Shown here: positions 7,910 through 16,567 of the stretch, piece by piece | Position numbering within the stretch: the first letter of the stretch is position 1 | How the letters are laid out: each line of letters begins with the position of its first letter | Program-made: the position numbers and the translations under genes | The notes under the pieces: model-generated | Database searches by the model: none | What the model was told of the DNA's origin: nothing | Seen by the model: only the letters and a program-made list of their open reading frames with translations | Origin: Denitratisoma sp. DHT3 | Lineage (GTDB): Bacteria; Pseudomonadota; Gammaproteobacteria; Burkholderiales; Rhodocyclaceae | Assembly (NCBI RefSeq): GCF_007833355.1 | Contig: NZ_CP020914.1 | Span: 792,047 to 856,046 of the forward strand | Length of the DNA stretch: 64,000 nt | Direction of reading: 5' to 3'

Positions 7910-8674
7910 TCAGGTTGGTCCCGGCAATTCGAATTGGCGACGCTCTCCCGGCTCGCCCGAAGGCAGCCAGCCCTGTTCCATGAACAGGCGCCGCCCGCGG
8001 GCATCTTCGATCAGCACGGTGGAACTGCGGGTACCGTAATCCGGATTGCGGATGAAGGCGGCCGACAGCAGCCGTTCGAATTCGGGATCAACCCCGGTGC
8101 GGGGCAACCGATCGTTGGGGTAGGTGGTGTCGTCCCACAGCAGATGAAACAGCGCCTGCCAGTCGGGCAAGGCATGGAGAGCCCGCGCCAGGGCGGATTT
8201 GGACTGTTCGACCTTGGGCCAGGGGGTGTCCAGCAAGGCGTTGGAAAGTCCGTAGATGCCCGGCGTCAGCAGGCGCCGGTGCCCATCGACGTTGTTCAGC
8301 CAACCCAGTGTCGCGCCGTCGCACACCAGAAGGTTGAATCCGCTGTAGCGGAAGGCATCGGGTTCGACGGCGGCCAGGTACGCAGATGCGGAGTCGGTAC
8401 CGGTAAGGAATCCAGAGACCAGGCCGCCGCGGGAAGGCCCCGCGGGTTTCAGATGGTCTGGGCTGCGAAAGTTGGTCAGGGCGGAGAAACGCCCGCTGCG
8501 GCTGACGCCCAGCCAGGTTCCGCCGCCCTGCAGATCACGTCCGGCCAGAATGTCCGGGTGTTCCGGCCAATAACCCGCCGGCGCGGTGGGACGCACGTGA
8601 TACTCGTCCCGATTGGCGGCCACCACCAAGGGGTAGTCGGGGTGGACGCGCCAGGCGACGAGGATCAGGCACAT
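7910..8674 (-). CDS. NRDE (TANGO2-like) family protein
   Basis: A 254-aa protein starting MCLILVAWRVHP. ATG 8674 is chosen because the family requires Cys2 (an Ntn-hydrolase-like N-terminus) and because an upstream extension would run into ygfZ. The NRDE motif lies at residues 21-24. Other family features are GGGTWLGVSRSGRF and SRGGLV. Eukaryotic TANGO2 is linked to lipid and haem trafficking; the bacterial role is unknown. It is separated from the ygfZ stop by 2 bases, so the two are co-transcribed. Confidence 0.88.
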   Translation of the reverse strand: MCLILVAWRVHPDYPLVVAANRDEYHVRPTAPAGYWPEHPDILAGRDLQGGGTWLGVSRSGRFSALTNFRSPDHLKPAGPSRGGLVSGFLTGTDSASAYLAAVEPDAFRYSGFNLLVCDGATLGWLNNVDGHRRLLTPGIYGLSNALLDTPWPKVEQSKSALARALHALPDWQALFHLLWDDTTYPNDRLPRTGVDPEFERLLSAAFIRNPDYGTRSSTVLIEDARGRRLFMEQGWLPSGEPGERRQFELPGPT

Positions 8675-8676
8675 GC

Positions 8677-9687
8677 TCAATCCATTGCGTAGGGCAGCGG
8701 CAGCAGTACGGCGCGGGGTCCCTCCGGGCTGCCCAGGCGAATGTCGCCGGCCTCGGCGCAACTGATCTGGATCACCGCCAGCAACTCATGGCCGCCGGTC
8801 GGTGCCGGGGCCAGGCTGACCACCATACCGCACGCCTGGTCGCCGGTTTCCGCCGCAAAGACGCCGGTCCCGGGCGGCAACGCCTCGCCATCGATGCGGG
8901 CGTGGAACATGCGGCGCTTGACCTTGCCCAGGTAATGGGTGCGGGCAACGATTTCCTGCCCTGGATAGCAGCCCTTCTTGAAACTGATGCCTCCCACTGC
9001 GTCGAAGTTGGCCATCTGAGGTACGAAAGCCTCCTGGGTGGAGAGGCAGATGCGGGGAACGCCGGCCGCGATTTCCAGCCAACGCCAAGCAGCGGGCCCC
9101 ACCGGGCGGGCACGTTGCGCCAGTGCCTGCCAGGCCGTTTCGGCTTCGGCCGCCGGCAAGGCAAGCAGGAAGCGCTGAGCGTCCAGCGCCAGCAGGCTGC
9201 CGCCGCGAACGTCGACGCGGCCCATGGTGGGCGGGGGCGTCACCCCCAGTTCAGCCAACAGGGCCGTCGCATCCGGACCGGAAAGGCCGATCAGCGGCCG
9301 TTCCGCACTGACGTCGCGGAGCGTGACCTTGCTGCGCAGGATGTACATGGAGAGTTTTTTCAGCATCCCGGGCAGCAGGTCGGCGCCGCTTTGCAGCAGA
9401 TAGTCTTCGCCTTCCCGCCAGCACAGGAAATCGGTCAGCATCCTTCCCTTGGGCGTACAGAGGGCCGCTCGCCGCAGCCCCTCGGGGGGCAGGTTCTCGA
9501 TGTCGTTGGTCAGCAGGCGATGCAGGAAATCGGCGGCTTCCGGGCCGCTTGCCCGCAACAGCCCCAGGTCCGGCAACAGGGCGACCACCGTGCCTTCGGC
9601 GGCGGCCTTGGCTTCGGCCTGGGCATCGCCCAGGTTGTCGGCGCCGTCACGGAGCCGATGGAGTAGGGAATTCCAGTCTTGTGTCAT
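8677..9687 (-). CDS. ygfZ: Folate-binding Fe-S repair protein YgfZ
   Basis: A 336-aa GcvT-like protein with the diagnostic KGCYPGQE motif at residues 238-245 (Cys240). YgfZ uses tetrahydrofolate and helps maintain certain Fe-S enzymes such as MiaB. The N-terminal half carries the aminomethyltransferase fold (RASGPEAADFLHRLLTND near residues 46-62). It is divergent from mltG with 110 bp between starts and overlaps transcriptionally with the NRDE gene downstream. Confidence 0.93.
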   Translation of the reverse strand: MTQDWNSLLHRLRDGADNLGDAQAEAKAAAEGTVVALLPDLGLLRASGPEAADFLHRLLTNDIENLPPEGLRRAALCTPKGRMLTDFLCWREGEDYLLQSGADLLPGMLKKLSMYILRSKVTLRDVSAERPLIGLSGPDATALLAELGVTPPPTMGRVDVRGGSLLALDAQRFLLALPAAEAETAWQALAQRARPVGPAAWRWLEIAAGVPRICLSTQEAFVPQMANFDAVGGISFKKGCYPGQEIVARTHYLGKVKRRMFHARIDGEALPPGTGVFAAETGDQACGMVVSLAPAPTGGHELLAVIQISCAEAGDIRLGSPEGPRAVLLPLPYAMD

Positions 9688-9797
9688 GGTTTTTTCAGGA
9701 AAATCAGGGGTTGGGTTCGGCTATTATAGGCACCGGTATTTCTTCCCACGCCCACCGATCCCTCTCGCCGGTTCCCGCTTTCCTTTCGCCATTTCCC

Positions 9798-10796
9798 ATG
9801 CTCAAGCGTCTGTTCCTGCTGCTGGTGACGACCGGCTTGGCTACCGTCATCGCCATCGGCTGGTTTGCGATCCGCCCGTTGGAACTCAAGTCGACGCCGC
9901 TGGAATTCACCATTCCCCCCGGCACGGGATTGGCGGCCTCATCTCGACTGATGGCGGAGGCCGGCGCCGGTTTCATGCCCTGGCAGTTTTCCCTGCTGGG
10001 GCGTTTGCTGGGCAAGGCGGCGGACATCAAGGCCGGTAGTTATGAGGTGGAGCAGGGCGTCACGCCCTGGCAACTACTGGCCAAGCTGACGCGGGGCGAC
10101 GTATCCCAGGTGGAAGTGGTGCTGCTGGAGGGCAAGACTTTTCGTCAGTGGCGGGCGGTGCTGGATGCCCATCCGGACCTTCGCCACGATACCAAGGGAC
10201 TGAGCGAAGCCGAGATACTGTCCCGGCTGGGGGCCAGGGAAGCACATCCGGAAGGGCTGTTCTTTCCGGACACCTACCTGGCATCCAAGCAATCCAGCGA
10301 TCTGGACGTGTTGCGGCGCGCCTTCCGGGCCATGCAGCAGCGCCTGGAGGACGAATGGGCGCGCCGCCCGGCGGGAACGCCCTACCGCACACCCTATGAA
10401 GCGCTGATCATGGCCTCGATTGTCGAGAAGGAGACCGGGCAGGCGGCCGATCGCCCGCGGGTTGCCGGGGTTTTCGTCAATCGATTGCGGGCAGGCATGT
10501 TGCTGCAAACCGACCCGACGGTGATCTATGGGTTGGGGGAAGTCTTTGACGGCGATTTGCGCAAGCGGGACTTGCAAACGGATACCCCTTACAACACCTA
10601 CACCCGGCCCGGCCTGCCGCCGACCCCGATCGCCATGCCTGGCCTCGCATCGCTGCGGGCCGCATTGAGTCCGGCCGGCGGCGACCATTTTTATTTCGTG
10701 GCGCGGGGCGACGGTTCGAGCGAGTTTTCCCGCACCCTGGACGAGCATAACCGGGCCGTGGTGCGCTACCAGAAACGCAAGAGAGGCGCCGGATGA
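9798..10796 (+). CDS. mltG: Endolytic transglycosylase MltG
   Basis: A 332-aa inner-membrane lytic transglycosylase that cleaves nascent peptidoglycan. Residues 4-25 are the single transmembrane anchor; a LysM-like region precedes the YceG domain. The catalytic Glu is Glu210 in ASIVEKET, and DPTVIYGLG and [14 protein letters not shown] are conserved. ATG 9798 is preferred over an in-frame upstream start because it places the membrane anchor at the N-terminus and avoids ygfZ overlap. It is the first gene of the mltG-tmk-holB-tatD-ankyrin operon and overlaps tmk by ATGA. Confidence 0.95.
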   Translation: MLKRLFLLLVTTGLATVIAIGWFAIRPLELKSTPLEFTIPPGTGLAASSRLMAEAGAGFMPWQFSLLGRLLGKAADIKAGSYEVEQGVTPWQLLAKLTRGDVSQVEVVLLEGKTFRQWRAVLDAHPDLRHDTKGLSEAEILSRLGAREAHPEGLFFPDTYLASKQSSDLDVLRRAFRAMQQRLEDEWARRPAGTPYRTPYEALIMASIVEKETGQAADRPRVAGVFVNRLRAGMLLQTDPTVIYGLGEVFDGDLRKRDLQTDTPYNTYTRPGLPPTPIAMPGLASLRAALSPAGGDHFYFVARGDGSSEFSRTLDEHNRAVVRYQKRKRGAG

Positions 10797-11407
10797 GCGC
10801 AAGAGGCAAGTTCATCACCCTGGAGGGCATCGACGGGGCTGGCAAGAGTACCCACCATGCCTGGCTGGTCGAGCATCTGCGGGCGCGCGGACATACCGTG
10901 GTTTCCACGCGCGAACCCGGCGGCACGCCGCTGGGTGAAAAGCTGCGCGGGCTGTTGCTGACGGAACCCATGCACCTGGAAACCGAAGCCCTGCTGATGT
11001 TCGCCGCCCGTCGCGAGCATATCGCCGAAGTGATCGCGCCGGCCCTGGCGCGTGGAGATTGGGTGGTTTCAGACCGCTTCACCGATGCCAGTTTCGCCTA
11101 CCAAGGCGGCGGACGGGGACTGGCCTGGGAGAAACTCGCCCAGTTGGAACAATGGGTGCAAAGCGATCTGCAACCGGATCTGACCTTGCTGTTCGATCTG
11201 GACGCCGGCGTCGCTCGGCAGCGTCTCCAGGGAACCGGCAATGCGCTGGACCGCTTCGAGCGGGAGCAACAGGCATTTTTCGAGCGGGTGAGGGCGGCTT
11301 ACCATCGGCGCGCTGCCGAATGCGCCGGACGCTTTTGCCTGATCGACGCCAGCCAGTCCATCCAAAATATTCAAGAAATACTTGAGGTAAGAATCTCAAG
11401 TGTCTAA
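10793..11407 (+). CDS. tmk: Thymidylate kinase
   Basis: A 204-aa dTMP kinase making dTDP. It has P-loop [10 protein letters not shown] at residues 11-20, the DR(F) motif in [18 protein letters not shown] and the substrate motif [11 protein letters not shown]. The lid region is Glu/Gln-rich with [10 protein letters not shown]. The start overlaps the mltG stop (ATGA) and the end overlaps holB by 8 bases, so the three are translationally coupled. Confidence 0.97.
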   Translation: MSARGKFITLEGIDGAGKSTHHAWLVEHLRARGHTVVSTREPGGTPLGEKLRGLLLTEPMHLETEALLMFAARREHIAEVIAPALARGDWVVSDRFTDASFAYQGGGRGLAWEKLAQLEQWVQSDLQPDLTLLFDLDAGVARQRLQGTGNALDRFEREQQAFFERVRAAYHRRAAECAGRFCLIDASQSIQNIQEILEVRISSV

Positions 11408-12455
11408 TTTAATTAAAAGTAATATTCTTCCGTGGCATGTAACGCAATGGGACTCCCTACTTGCCAACTCTGCCAATCTGCCCCATGCCCTGCTGTTGGC
11501 GGGTCCCGGCGGCATCGGTAAAAGCGGCTTTGCCCAAGCGCTGGCGGCCCGTCTTCTATGCGAATCTCCCGAGGACAACCGCGCCTGCGGCCGATGCGAA
11601 GCCTGCCACTGGCTTGCGACAGGAAATCATCCCGACTTTCGCAAAGTGACACTGGAAGTCGATGAGCCCGAAGGCGAGGAGGGTGCAACCGGCAAAACCT
11701 CCGCGAAAAAAACGGCACCTGCCACCCAGATCAAGGTCGACCAGATTCGAGCCCTGGAAGATTTCATATTCATCGGCAGCCACCGCAACGGCAACCGGGT
11801 AGTGATTGTCGATCCAGCTGATGCGATGAATACGGCAGCGGCCAATTCAATTCTCAAGATACTTGAAGAACCTCCGGCATCTGTTTATTTCATAATGGTT
11901 TCATCCAAGTGGAGAAACCTTCTGCCAACCTTGCGCAGCCGCTGTCGCAAGGTGCTTTTCGGTACTCCTGCAGCTGCCGAGGCGGCCGCCTGGCTGAAGC
12001 AGGCCGGGGTTGCCGATGCCGAATCGGAACTCGCGTTGGCAGGCGGCGCCCCCCTGAAAGCCAAGCTGCGCAGCGAGCGGGGCGCCAAGGACAGCACCAC
12101 GCAGATTCTGGCACCCATGGACAAACTGCCATTGGACCCTTTGGCCCTCGCCGCTCATTGGGATGCGCAATTGCGGGCCAATTCCGATCTGACGCTCGAG
12201 ATTCTGGTGGATACGGTGCAGAAATGGCTCTACGACCTGATCCGGGTCAATGCCGCCGCATCGCCGCGCTACCTTTCCAGCAAGGCCAGCCAGGTCGCTC
12301 GGATCGCTGGTAATGCCGACCCGATCCGGCTCCAGCGTTGCCATGCCAGTCTGCTGAAAATTCGTGCGACGGCGCGACACCCTCTGAACACCATGCTGTT
12401 TCTGGAGGATCTGGCGGCCCGTTGCGCAGTCGCCGTGACGCCGAACAGAAACTGA
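11400..12455 (+). CDS. holB: DNA polymerase III subunit delta prime
   Basis: A 351-aa clamp-loader subunit of the AAA+ family. It shows Walker-A-like GPGGIGKS (residues 35-42), zinc ligands Cys54, Cys63, Cys66 and Cys69, the HPDF motif and the SRC motif (RSRC, sensor/arginine finger). An acidic then basic linker (about residues 87-110: [14 protein letters not shown], then TSAKK) interrupts the domain after HPDF, as in other betaproteobacteria. Translation starts at GTG 11400 inside the end of tmk. The stretch 11390-11450 is AT-richer than its surroundings. Confidence 0.93.
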   Translation: MSNLIKSNILPWHVTQWDSLLANSANLPHALLLAGPGGIGKSGFAQALAARLLCESPEDNRACGRCEACHWLATGNHPDFRKVTLEVDEPEGEEGATGKTSAKKTAPATQIKVDQIRALEDFIFIGSHRNGNRVVIVDPADAMNTAAANSILKILEEPPASVYFIMVSSKWRNLLPTLRSRCRKVLFGTPAAAEAAAWLKQAGVADAESELALAGGAPLKAKLRSERGAKDSTTQILAPMDKLPLDPLALAAHWDAQLRANSDLTLEILVDTVQKWLYDLIRVNAAASPRYLSSKASQVARIAGNADPIRLQRCHASLLKIRATARHPLNTMLFLEDLAARCAVAVTPNRN

Positions 12456-12467
12456 CTTTCGATTCCC

Positions 12468-13247
12468 ATGCTGCTTGTCGACTCCCACTGCCACCTGAAT
12501 TTCCCCGATTTCGCCAGCGAAATCCCTCAATTGCTGGACAACATGCGTACCCTGGGAGTGGGCTGGGGGCTATGCGCCGGCGTGACGCTGGAGGACTTTC
12601 CTGCGCTGCTGGCGCTCGTTGAGGCTCATCCCAATATTTACGGGGCTGTCGGCGTGCATCCCGATCATCAGGAAGGGCGCGACCCCACCGAAGATGAGCT
12701 GGTGCAATTGGCGGCCCACCCGAAGGTGGTCGCCATTGGCGAGACCGGCCTGGATTACTACCGGCTGGAAGGCGATCTGGAATGGCAGCGGCAACGCTTT
12801 CGCCGCCATATCCGGGCGGCGCTACGGGCAGGCAAGCCCCTGATCATCCATACGCGCTCCGCCGCTGCGGATACGCTGGCGATTCTGCGGGAGGAGGGAG
12901 CCGAGGCGGCGGGGGGCGTGTTCCATTGCTTCACCGAGTCCATGGACGTGGCCCGCCAAGCGCTCGATCTGGGCTTCCACATCTCCTTTTCCGGGATCGT
13001 CACCTTCAAGAACGCCATCGACCTGAAAGCTGTGGCCCGGCAAGTCCCGCTGGATCGATTGCTGGTGGAAACCGACTGCCCTTATCTGGCGCCTGTCCCT
13101 CATCGGGGCAAACGCAACGAACCGGCTTATGTACGTTATGTGGCCGAGGAGATCGCCAGGCTGCGGGATGTGGAACTGGACGTCATCACTGCGGCCACCA
13201 CTCGAAATTTCTTCGAACTGTTCAGGATTCCCGGAGCACCTGAATGA
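12468..13247 (+). CDS. tatD: TatD family metal-dependent DNase
   Basis: A 259-aa TIM-barrel hydrolase with the full metal-ligand set: His7 and His9 (DSHCHL), Glu92 (GETGLDYY), His128 (IIHTR), His153 (VFHCF) and Asp203 (ETDCPYL). TatD/YcfH proteins are 3'-5' exonucleases linked to DNA repair and D-Tyr-tRNA-type quality control in some reports. It starts 12 bases after holB. In many betaproteobacteria a pilZ gene lies at this junction; it is absent here. The end overlaps the ankyrin gene (ATGA). Confidence 0.93.
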   Translation: MLLVDSHCHLNFPDFASEIPQLLDNMRTLGVGWGLCAGVTLEDFPALLALVEAHPNIYGAVGVHPDHQEGRDPTEDELVQLAAHPKVVAIGETGLDYYRLEGDLEWQRQRFRRHIRAALRAGKPLIIHTRSAAADTLAILREEGAEAAGGVFHCFTESMDVARQALDLGFHISFSGIVTFKNAIDLKAVARQVPLDRLLVETDCPYLAPVPHRGKRNEPAYVRYVAEEIARLRDVELDVITAATTRNFFELFRIPGAPE

Positions 13248-13879
13248 AATACTGGCTGGCGCTGTTCTTGTCGATATTGGGCGTACACCTGGCTCAAGCC
13301 GGTGTCTACGACGACATTATTTTTGCTGCCCAGCAGGGGCATACCGAGGACGTGGCGGCCCTTCTGCAGCGGGGCATGGACGTCGATACCGCTGATCGCG
13401 ATGGGACCAGTCTGCTGATGTTCGCAGCCCGGGATGGCCATACCCGGACATTGGAAACAATCTTAAGATATCGCCCTAATTTATTGAAAGTAAATAAATA
13501 TGGTGACAATGCAATGGCCTTGGCGGCGCTCAACGGGCACCTGGCTACGGTACGACAGCTAGCCGAGGCCGGCGCACCGATAGAAGCATTGCTGGCAAAT
13601 AGCTGGGGGCCCTTGGCCTATGCAGCATTCAATGGCCACGAAACCGTGGTGAATTTTCTGTTGGATCGCGGGGCGCAAGTGAACAGAGCATCCCCCAACC
13701 AACAGACTCCGCTCATGCTTGCAGCACGAAATGGACATTTAGCGGTGGTCAAATTGCTGCTCACTCACGGGGCAAACACCGCGCTCCAAGACGACCAGGG
13801 CCAAACCGCACTAGATATTGCGCTTAAAGCCAACAACACGGATATTGCAGAAGTGATCAGGCGGCTTGATCGTCCATAG
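13244..13879 (+). CDS. Exported ankyrin-repeat protein
   Basis: A 211-aa protein with a Sec signal (residues 1-19, cleavage after LAQA) and about five ankyrin repeats filling the rest. Repeat consensus pieces include GHTEDVAALLQRGMDVD, GHLATVRQLAEAGA and GHLAVVKLLLTHGAN. It is likely periplasmic and a protein-binding scaffold; the partner is unknown. It is the last gene of the mltG operon, coupled to tatD by a 4-base overlap. Base composition of 13460-13520 and 13700-13940 is noticeably AT-richer than the operon. Confidence 0.9.
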   Translation: MKYWLALFLSILGVHLAQAGVYDDIIFAAQQGHTEDVAALLQRGMDVDTADRDGTSLLMFAARDGHTRTLETILRYRPNLLKVNKYGDNAMALAALNGHLATVRQLAEAGAPIEALLANSWGPLAYAAFNGHETVVNFLLDRGAQVNRASPNQQTPLMLAARNGHLAVVKLLLTHGANTALQDDQGQTALDIALKANNTDIAEVIRRLDRP

Positions 13880-14104
13880 GAGGAAAAGCAATGGGTAGAT
13901 TCTCGGCGTCACCTTTGTGCTTAATAATGTGCATTATGTAAAATATAAGATTGTACTTGATAAGTTTGCGCTGCTCGTGGCGTAGGTTTTCGGCGATGAT
14001 CCCCTCGCCGCCACTTTGACACGCCAACGAAAATCAGACGTCGTTCGACAAATAAAGCCGTGACATTCAGACCAAAATCAGTTTGTTTGGTCTTTAAGAA
14101 ACAG

Positions 14105-14141
14105 AAAAGCCCCGGTTTATTTCAAAAACCGGGGCTTTTAC
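14105..14141. terminator. Bidirectional intrinsic terminator
   Basis: Perfect 14-bp stem AAAAGCCCCGGTTT (14105-14118) / AAACCGGGGCTTTT (14126-14139) with flanking A and T runs. It can end both the rightward ankyrin operon and the leftward tRNA-Asp transcript. Confidence 0.92.
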
Positions 14142-14151
14142 GTCTGATATT

Positions 14152-14228
14152 TGGCGGAGCGGACGGGACTCGAACCCGCGACCCCCGGCGTGACAGGCCG
14201 GTATTCTAACCAACTGAACTACCGCTCC
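14152..14228 (-). tRNA. tRNA-Asp (GTC)
   Basis: 77-nt cloverleaf on the minus strand starting GGAGCGG, with anticodon loop CTGTCAC (GTC), T-loop GGTTCGAGTCC and encoded CCA at 14152-14154. Terminated by the hairpin at 14105-14141. Confidence 0.98.
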
Positions 14229-14311
14229 ACTGCGGAAGAGGTGCGAATTCTGCCACGGTTCCGGGCTTGGCGCAAGAATTCAAGCGGGAATTTCAAGGAT
14301 TCCAGAACCAA

Positions 14312-14896
14312 TCATTGAGCGCAGACAGCCGCTAGCCTGGGGTTCCGCCGTTCCTGGTCAGCTGCCCATTTTGCAACGTCGGCGGCGAGTCGCCGCCCCA
14401 ATGTGGCGAAAGCGGAGGCTCCGGCAATGGCATTGCGCCCGGCATCCTGCGCCATGTCAAAACGATGGACGGCCAGCGGTTCCGTGCCGCGCCGGGCGGT
14501 CAGGACGGTGCGCACAGCCAGATGTGCCTGGCTGTCTCCGGCGGTGTCGAAGGCCTGGATCCATTCGTCCAGTTCCAGCCGCAGCCGGCAAGTGCCACTG
14601 CTTGTGAGGTGGCGCCGCAGACTGCCTTCCAGCAATTCGGCCGGCGGCGCGGCCCAGCGGCTTTGGGCGAAGTCGCGGCGGCGACCGGGTTCCGCTGCCA
14701 GGCGATATTGCATGGCTGAAGTGGCCAGCCAGGATGGCGCCTGGACTTCGATCCGTCCAATGAGCCCCGGCGGCACCGATGCGTCAATCGGTCCGGCCGG
14801 CTCCAGGTCATAGAGCGCGATTTCAGGCCGCTGCCCTCCTCCGATGCCGCAGCCCCACAACAGCAAGCTCGATACGCCGAGAATCAAGATCCGCAT
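14312..14896 (-). CDS. ABC-transport auxiliary lipoprotein (PqiC/YmbA-like)
   Basis: A 194-aa lipoprotein beginning MRILILGVSSLLLWGC, with acylated Cys16 in LLWGC. ATG 14896 is chosen because it puts the lipobox at a normal distance; the upstream in-frame start would add ten residues. The mature part fits the PF03886-type auxiliary lipoprotein family (ALYDLEPAGP, YRLAAEPGRRRDFAQSRWA, LRLELDEWIQAFD), which pairs with MCE transporters as an outer-membrane or periplasmic component. It closes the mlaE-F-D-lipoprotein operon, with its ATG 10 bases from the mlaD stop. Confidence 0.82.
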   Translation of the reverse strand: MRILILGVSSLLLWGCGIGGGQRPEIALYDLEPAGPIDASVPPGLIGRIEVQAPSWLATSAMQYRLAAEPGRRRDFAQSRWAAPPAELLEGSLRRHLTSSGTCRLRLELDEWIQAFDTAGDSQAHLAVRTVLTARRGTEPLAVHRFDMAQDAGRNAIAGASAFATLGRRLAADVAKWAADQERRNPRLAAVCAQ

Positions 14897-14906
14897 GGTC
14901 AATCTT

Positions 14907-15806
14907 TCAATGGGGCCGAGGGACATAGCCTGGTTCGCCTGGTCCCGGCGCCGATGCGGCAGGGCCGAAGATCACCGCCTGGGGGGCATCATCCAGATGC
15001 TCGAGAACACGGTTGAGTTGTCGTGAATTTCGTTGCAGATCGCCTAACAAGGCCCGCAAACGGGGCAGGGTTTCCTCGCTGAGTTCGCCGCCCGCCTCCA
15101 CCGTCAGCCGGTCGAGGCGTTGGCCGAGCCCCTGGATCGAGGTCACCAGCCCTCTCAATTCGGCGGTCAGCGGCGCTGCTTCGCCTGCGGCGTGCTCCAG
15201 ATGGGCCAGCAGCTTTTGCAGTCGCGCCAGATTGGTTTCGCTCAATGCCTCGCGCAGCGCGGCCAGGATCGCCGGCAACTCCTTCAGCCCTTCGGAAGCC
15301 GACGACAGGTTCGCCAGGGTGCGCTTGAAATCCTGCACCGTGCGTTCGTCAAAGGCACGGCCGATGCGAGCCGCCATCTCGCCGATGGCATCCGTACCGG
15401 ACGACTCCAGGGCGATGCGGGGCAATTCGCCGGGAGCCGCCGTCATCGGCGTGGGATCGCTGTTGTCGTCCTCGATCATGACATAGGACAGCCCCGTCAC
15501 GCCCTGGGCATTGAGGCGGGCGCGCGTCGCGCGCGTGACCGGAAGGTCGGCGTTCAGACTGATTCGGACCAGGATCAAGCGGGCGTCGCGAGGATCGAGG
15601 TCGATGTCCAGGACCTTGCCCGCGCGGATGCCGCGATAGCGCACCTGGGCCTGGGGATTCAGGCCGGCCACACTGCGCGCCGTCACCAGCAGGTATTCCC
15701 GAGTGTCGTTATGCCGCTCTTCCATCCACCACGCGGCAAGCGCCAGGGTCAGCACCAACAGGAGCACGAAACCGCCTGCGGCGAGGGCATGAGCACGATT
15801 CTCCAT
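14907..15806 (-). CDS. mlaD: MlaD-family MCE protein
   Basis: A 299-aa MCE (mammalian cell entry) substrate-binding subunit. It has one transmembrane helix (about residues 8-28), a single MCE domain around residues 37-115 (VAGLNPQAQVRYRGIRAGKV) and a long C-terminal helical/coiled-coil region (about 140-275). Such proteins form hexameric lipid-shuttling rings. The C-terminal helical arm is longer than E. coli MlaD (183 aa) and closer to periplasm-spanning MCE types. ATG 15806 overlaps the mlaF stop; a GTG three bases upstream is an alternative. Confidence 0.9.
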   Translation of the reverse strand: MENRAHALAAGGFVLLLVLTLALAAWWMEERHNDTREYLLVTARSVAGLNPQAQVRYRGIRAGKVLDIDLDPRDARLILVRISLNADLPVTRATRARLNAQGVTGLSYVMIEDDNSDPTPMTAAPGELPRIALESSGTDAIGEMAARIGRAFDERTVQDFKRTLANLSSASEGLKELPAILAALREALSETNLARLQKLLAHLEHAAGEAAPLTAELRGLVTSIQGLGQRLDRLTVEAGGELSEETLPRLRALLGDLQRNSRQLNRVLEHLDDAPQAVIFGPAASAPGPGEPGYVPRPH

Positions 15807-16567
15807 CACGCTCCCTCCGACGCCTGGAGGCGGTCGCTATGGAAAAAATTGCGGATGAATGGGTTGTCGCTGCGCATGATTCCATCCAGGCTGTCGAGAG
15901 CCAGTATACGGCCCTCCGCCAAAACCGCGACCCGTGTCGCCAGCGCGGCGACAGTCGCGATATCGTGAGTGACCAGGACGACGGTCAACCCCAGCTCGCG
16001 ATCCAGTTGCCGGATCAGTTGCACAAAGCTTTCCGATCGATCGGGATCCAGTCCTGCCGTCGGCTCGTCCAGCAGCAACAACTCGGGTACCAGCGCCAAG
16101 GCGCGAGCCAGGGCGACGCGTTTCACCATTCCGCCCGAAAGCTCCGCCGGCATCAATTGGCCATGCTCGGGCAACAGTTCCACCTGATCCAGCTTGAAGC
16201 GGACCATGTCGCGGATCTCGGCCTCGCTGAAAAGCTTCAGTTCGCGCAGCGGAAAGGCGACGTTGTCGAATACGTTGAGCGCCGAGAACAGCGCCCCTTG
16301 CTGGAACAGCACGCCGAAACGCCGGCGCAGCGCCCGTTCGCGCCATCGGCCGCCGCCGAACAGGGGTTCGCCGAAAACACGGACGCTGCCTTGCGTGGGT
16401 TGCAGCAGGCCGATCATCTGCCGCAGCAAGGTGGTCTTGCCGCTGCCCGAGCCACCCACCAGCGCCAGCACCTCTCCCCTGTCGACGCGCAGGTCGATCC
16501 CCTGGTGGACCCAGCGCTCGCCGTAGCGCGTGTGGAGCCCCCGCACCTCGATCACCGGCGGGTTCAT
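15806..16567 (-). CDS. mlaF: MCE transporter ATP-binding protein (MlaF-like)
   Basis: A 253-aa ABC ATPase. Walker A GGSGSGKTT lies at residues 38-46, the signature is LSGGMVKRVALARAL, Walker B is LLLLDEPTAGLDP and the H-loop is VTHD. LFQQGALFSALNVFDNVAFPL is the typical Q-loop region of lipid (MlaF/Ttg2A) ATPases. ATG 16567 overlaps the permease stop (ATGA). It powers the MlaE permease encoded just upstream. Confidence 0.93.
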   Translation of the reverse strand: MNPPVIEVRGLHTRYGERWVHQGIDLRVDRGEVLALVGGSGSGKTTLLRQMIGLLQPTQGSVRVFGEPLFGGGRWRERALRRRFGVLFQQGALFSALNVFDNVAFPLRELKLFSEAEIRDMVRFKLDQVELLPEHGQLMPAELSGGMVKRVALARALALVPELLLLDEPTAGLDPDRSESFVQLIRQLDRELGLTVVLVTHDIATVAALATRVAVLAEGRILALDSLDGIMRSDNPFIRNFFHSDRLQASEGA

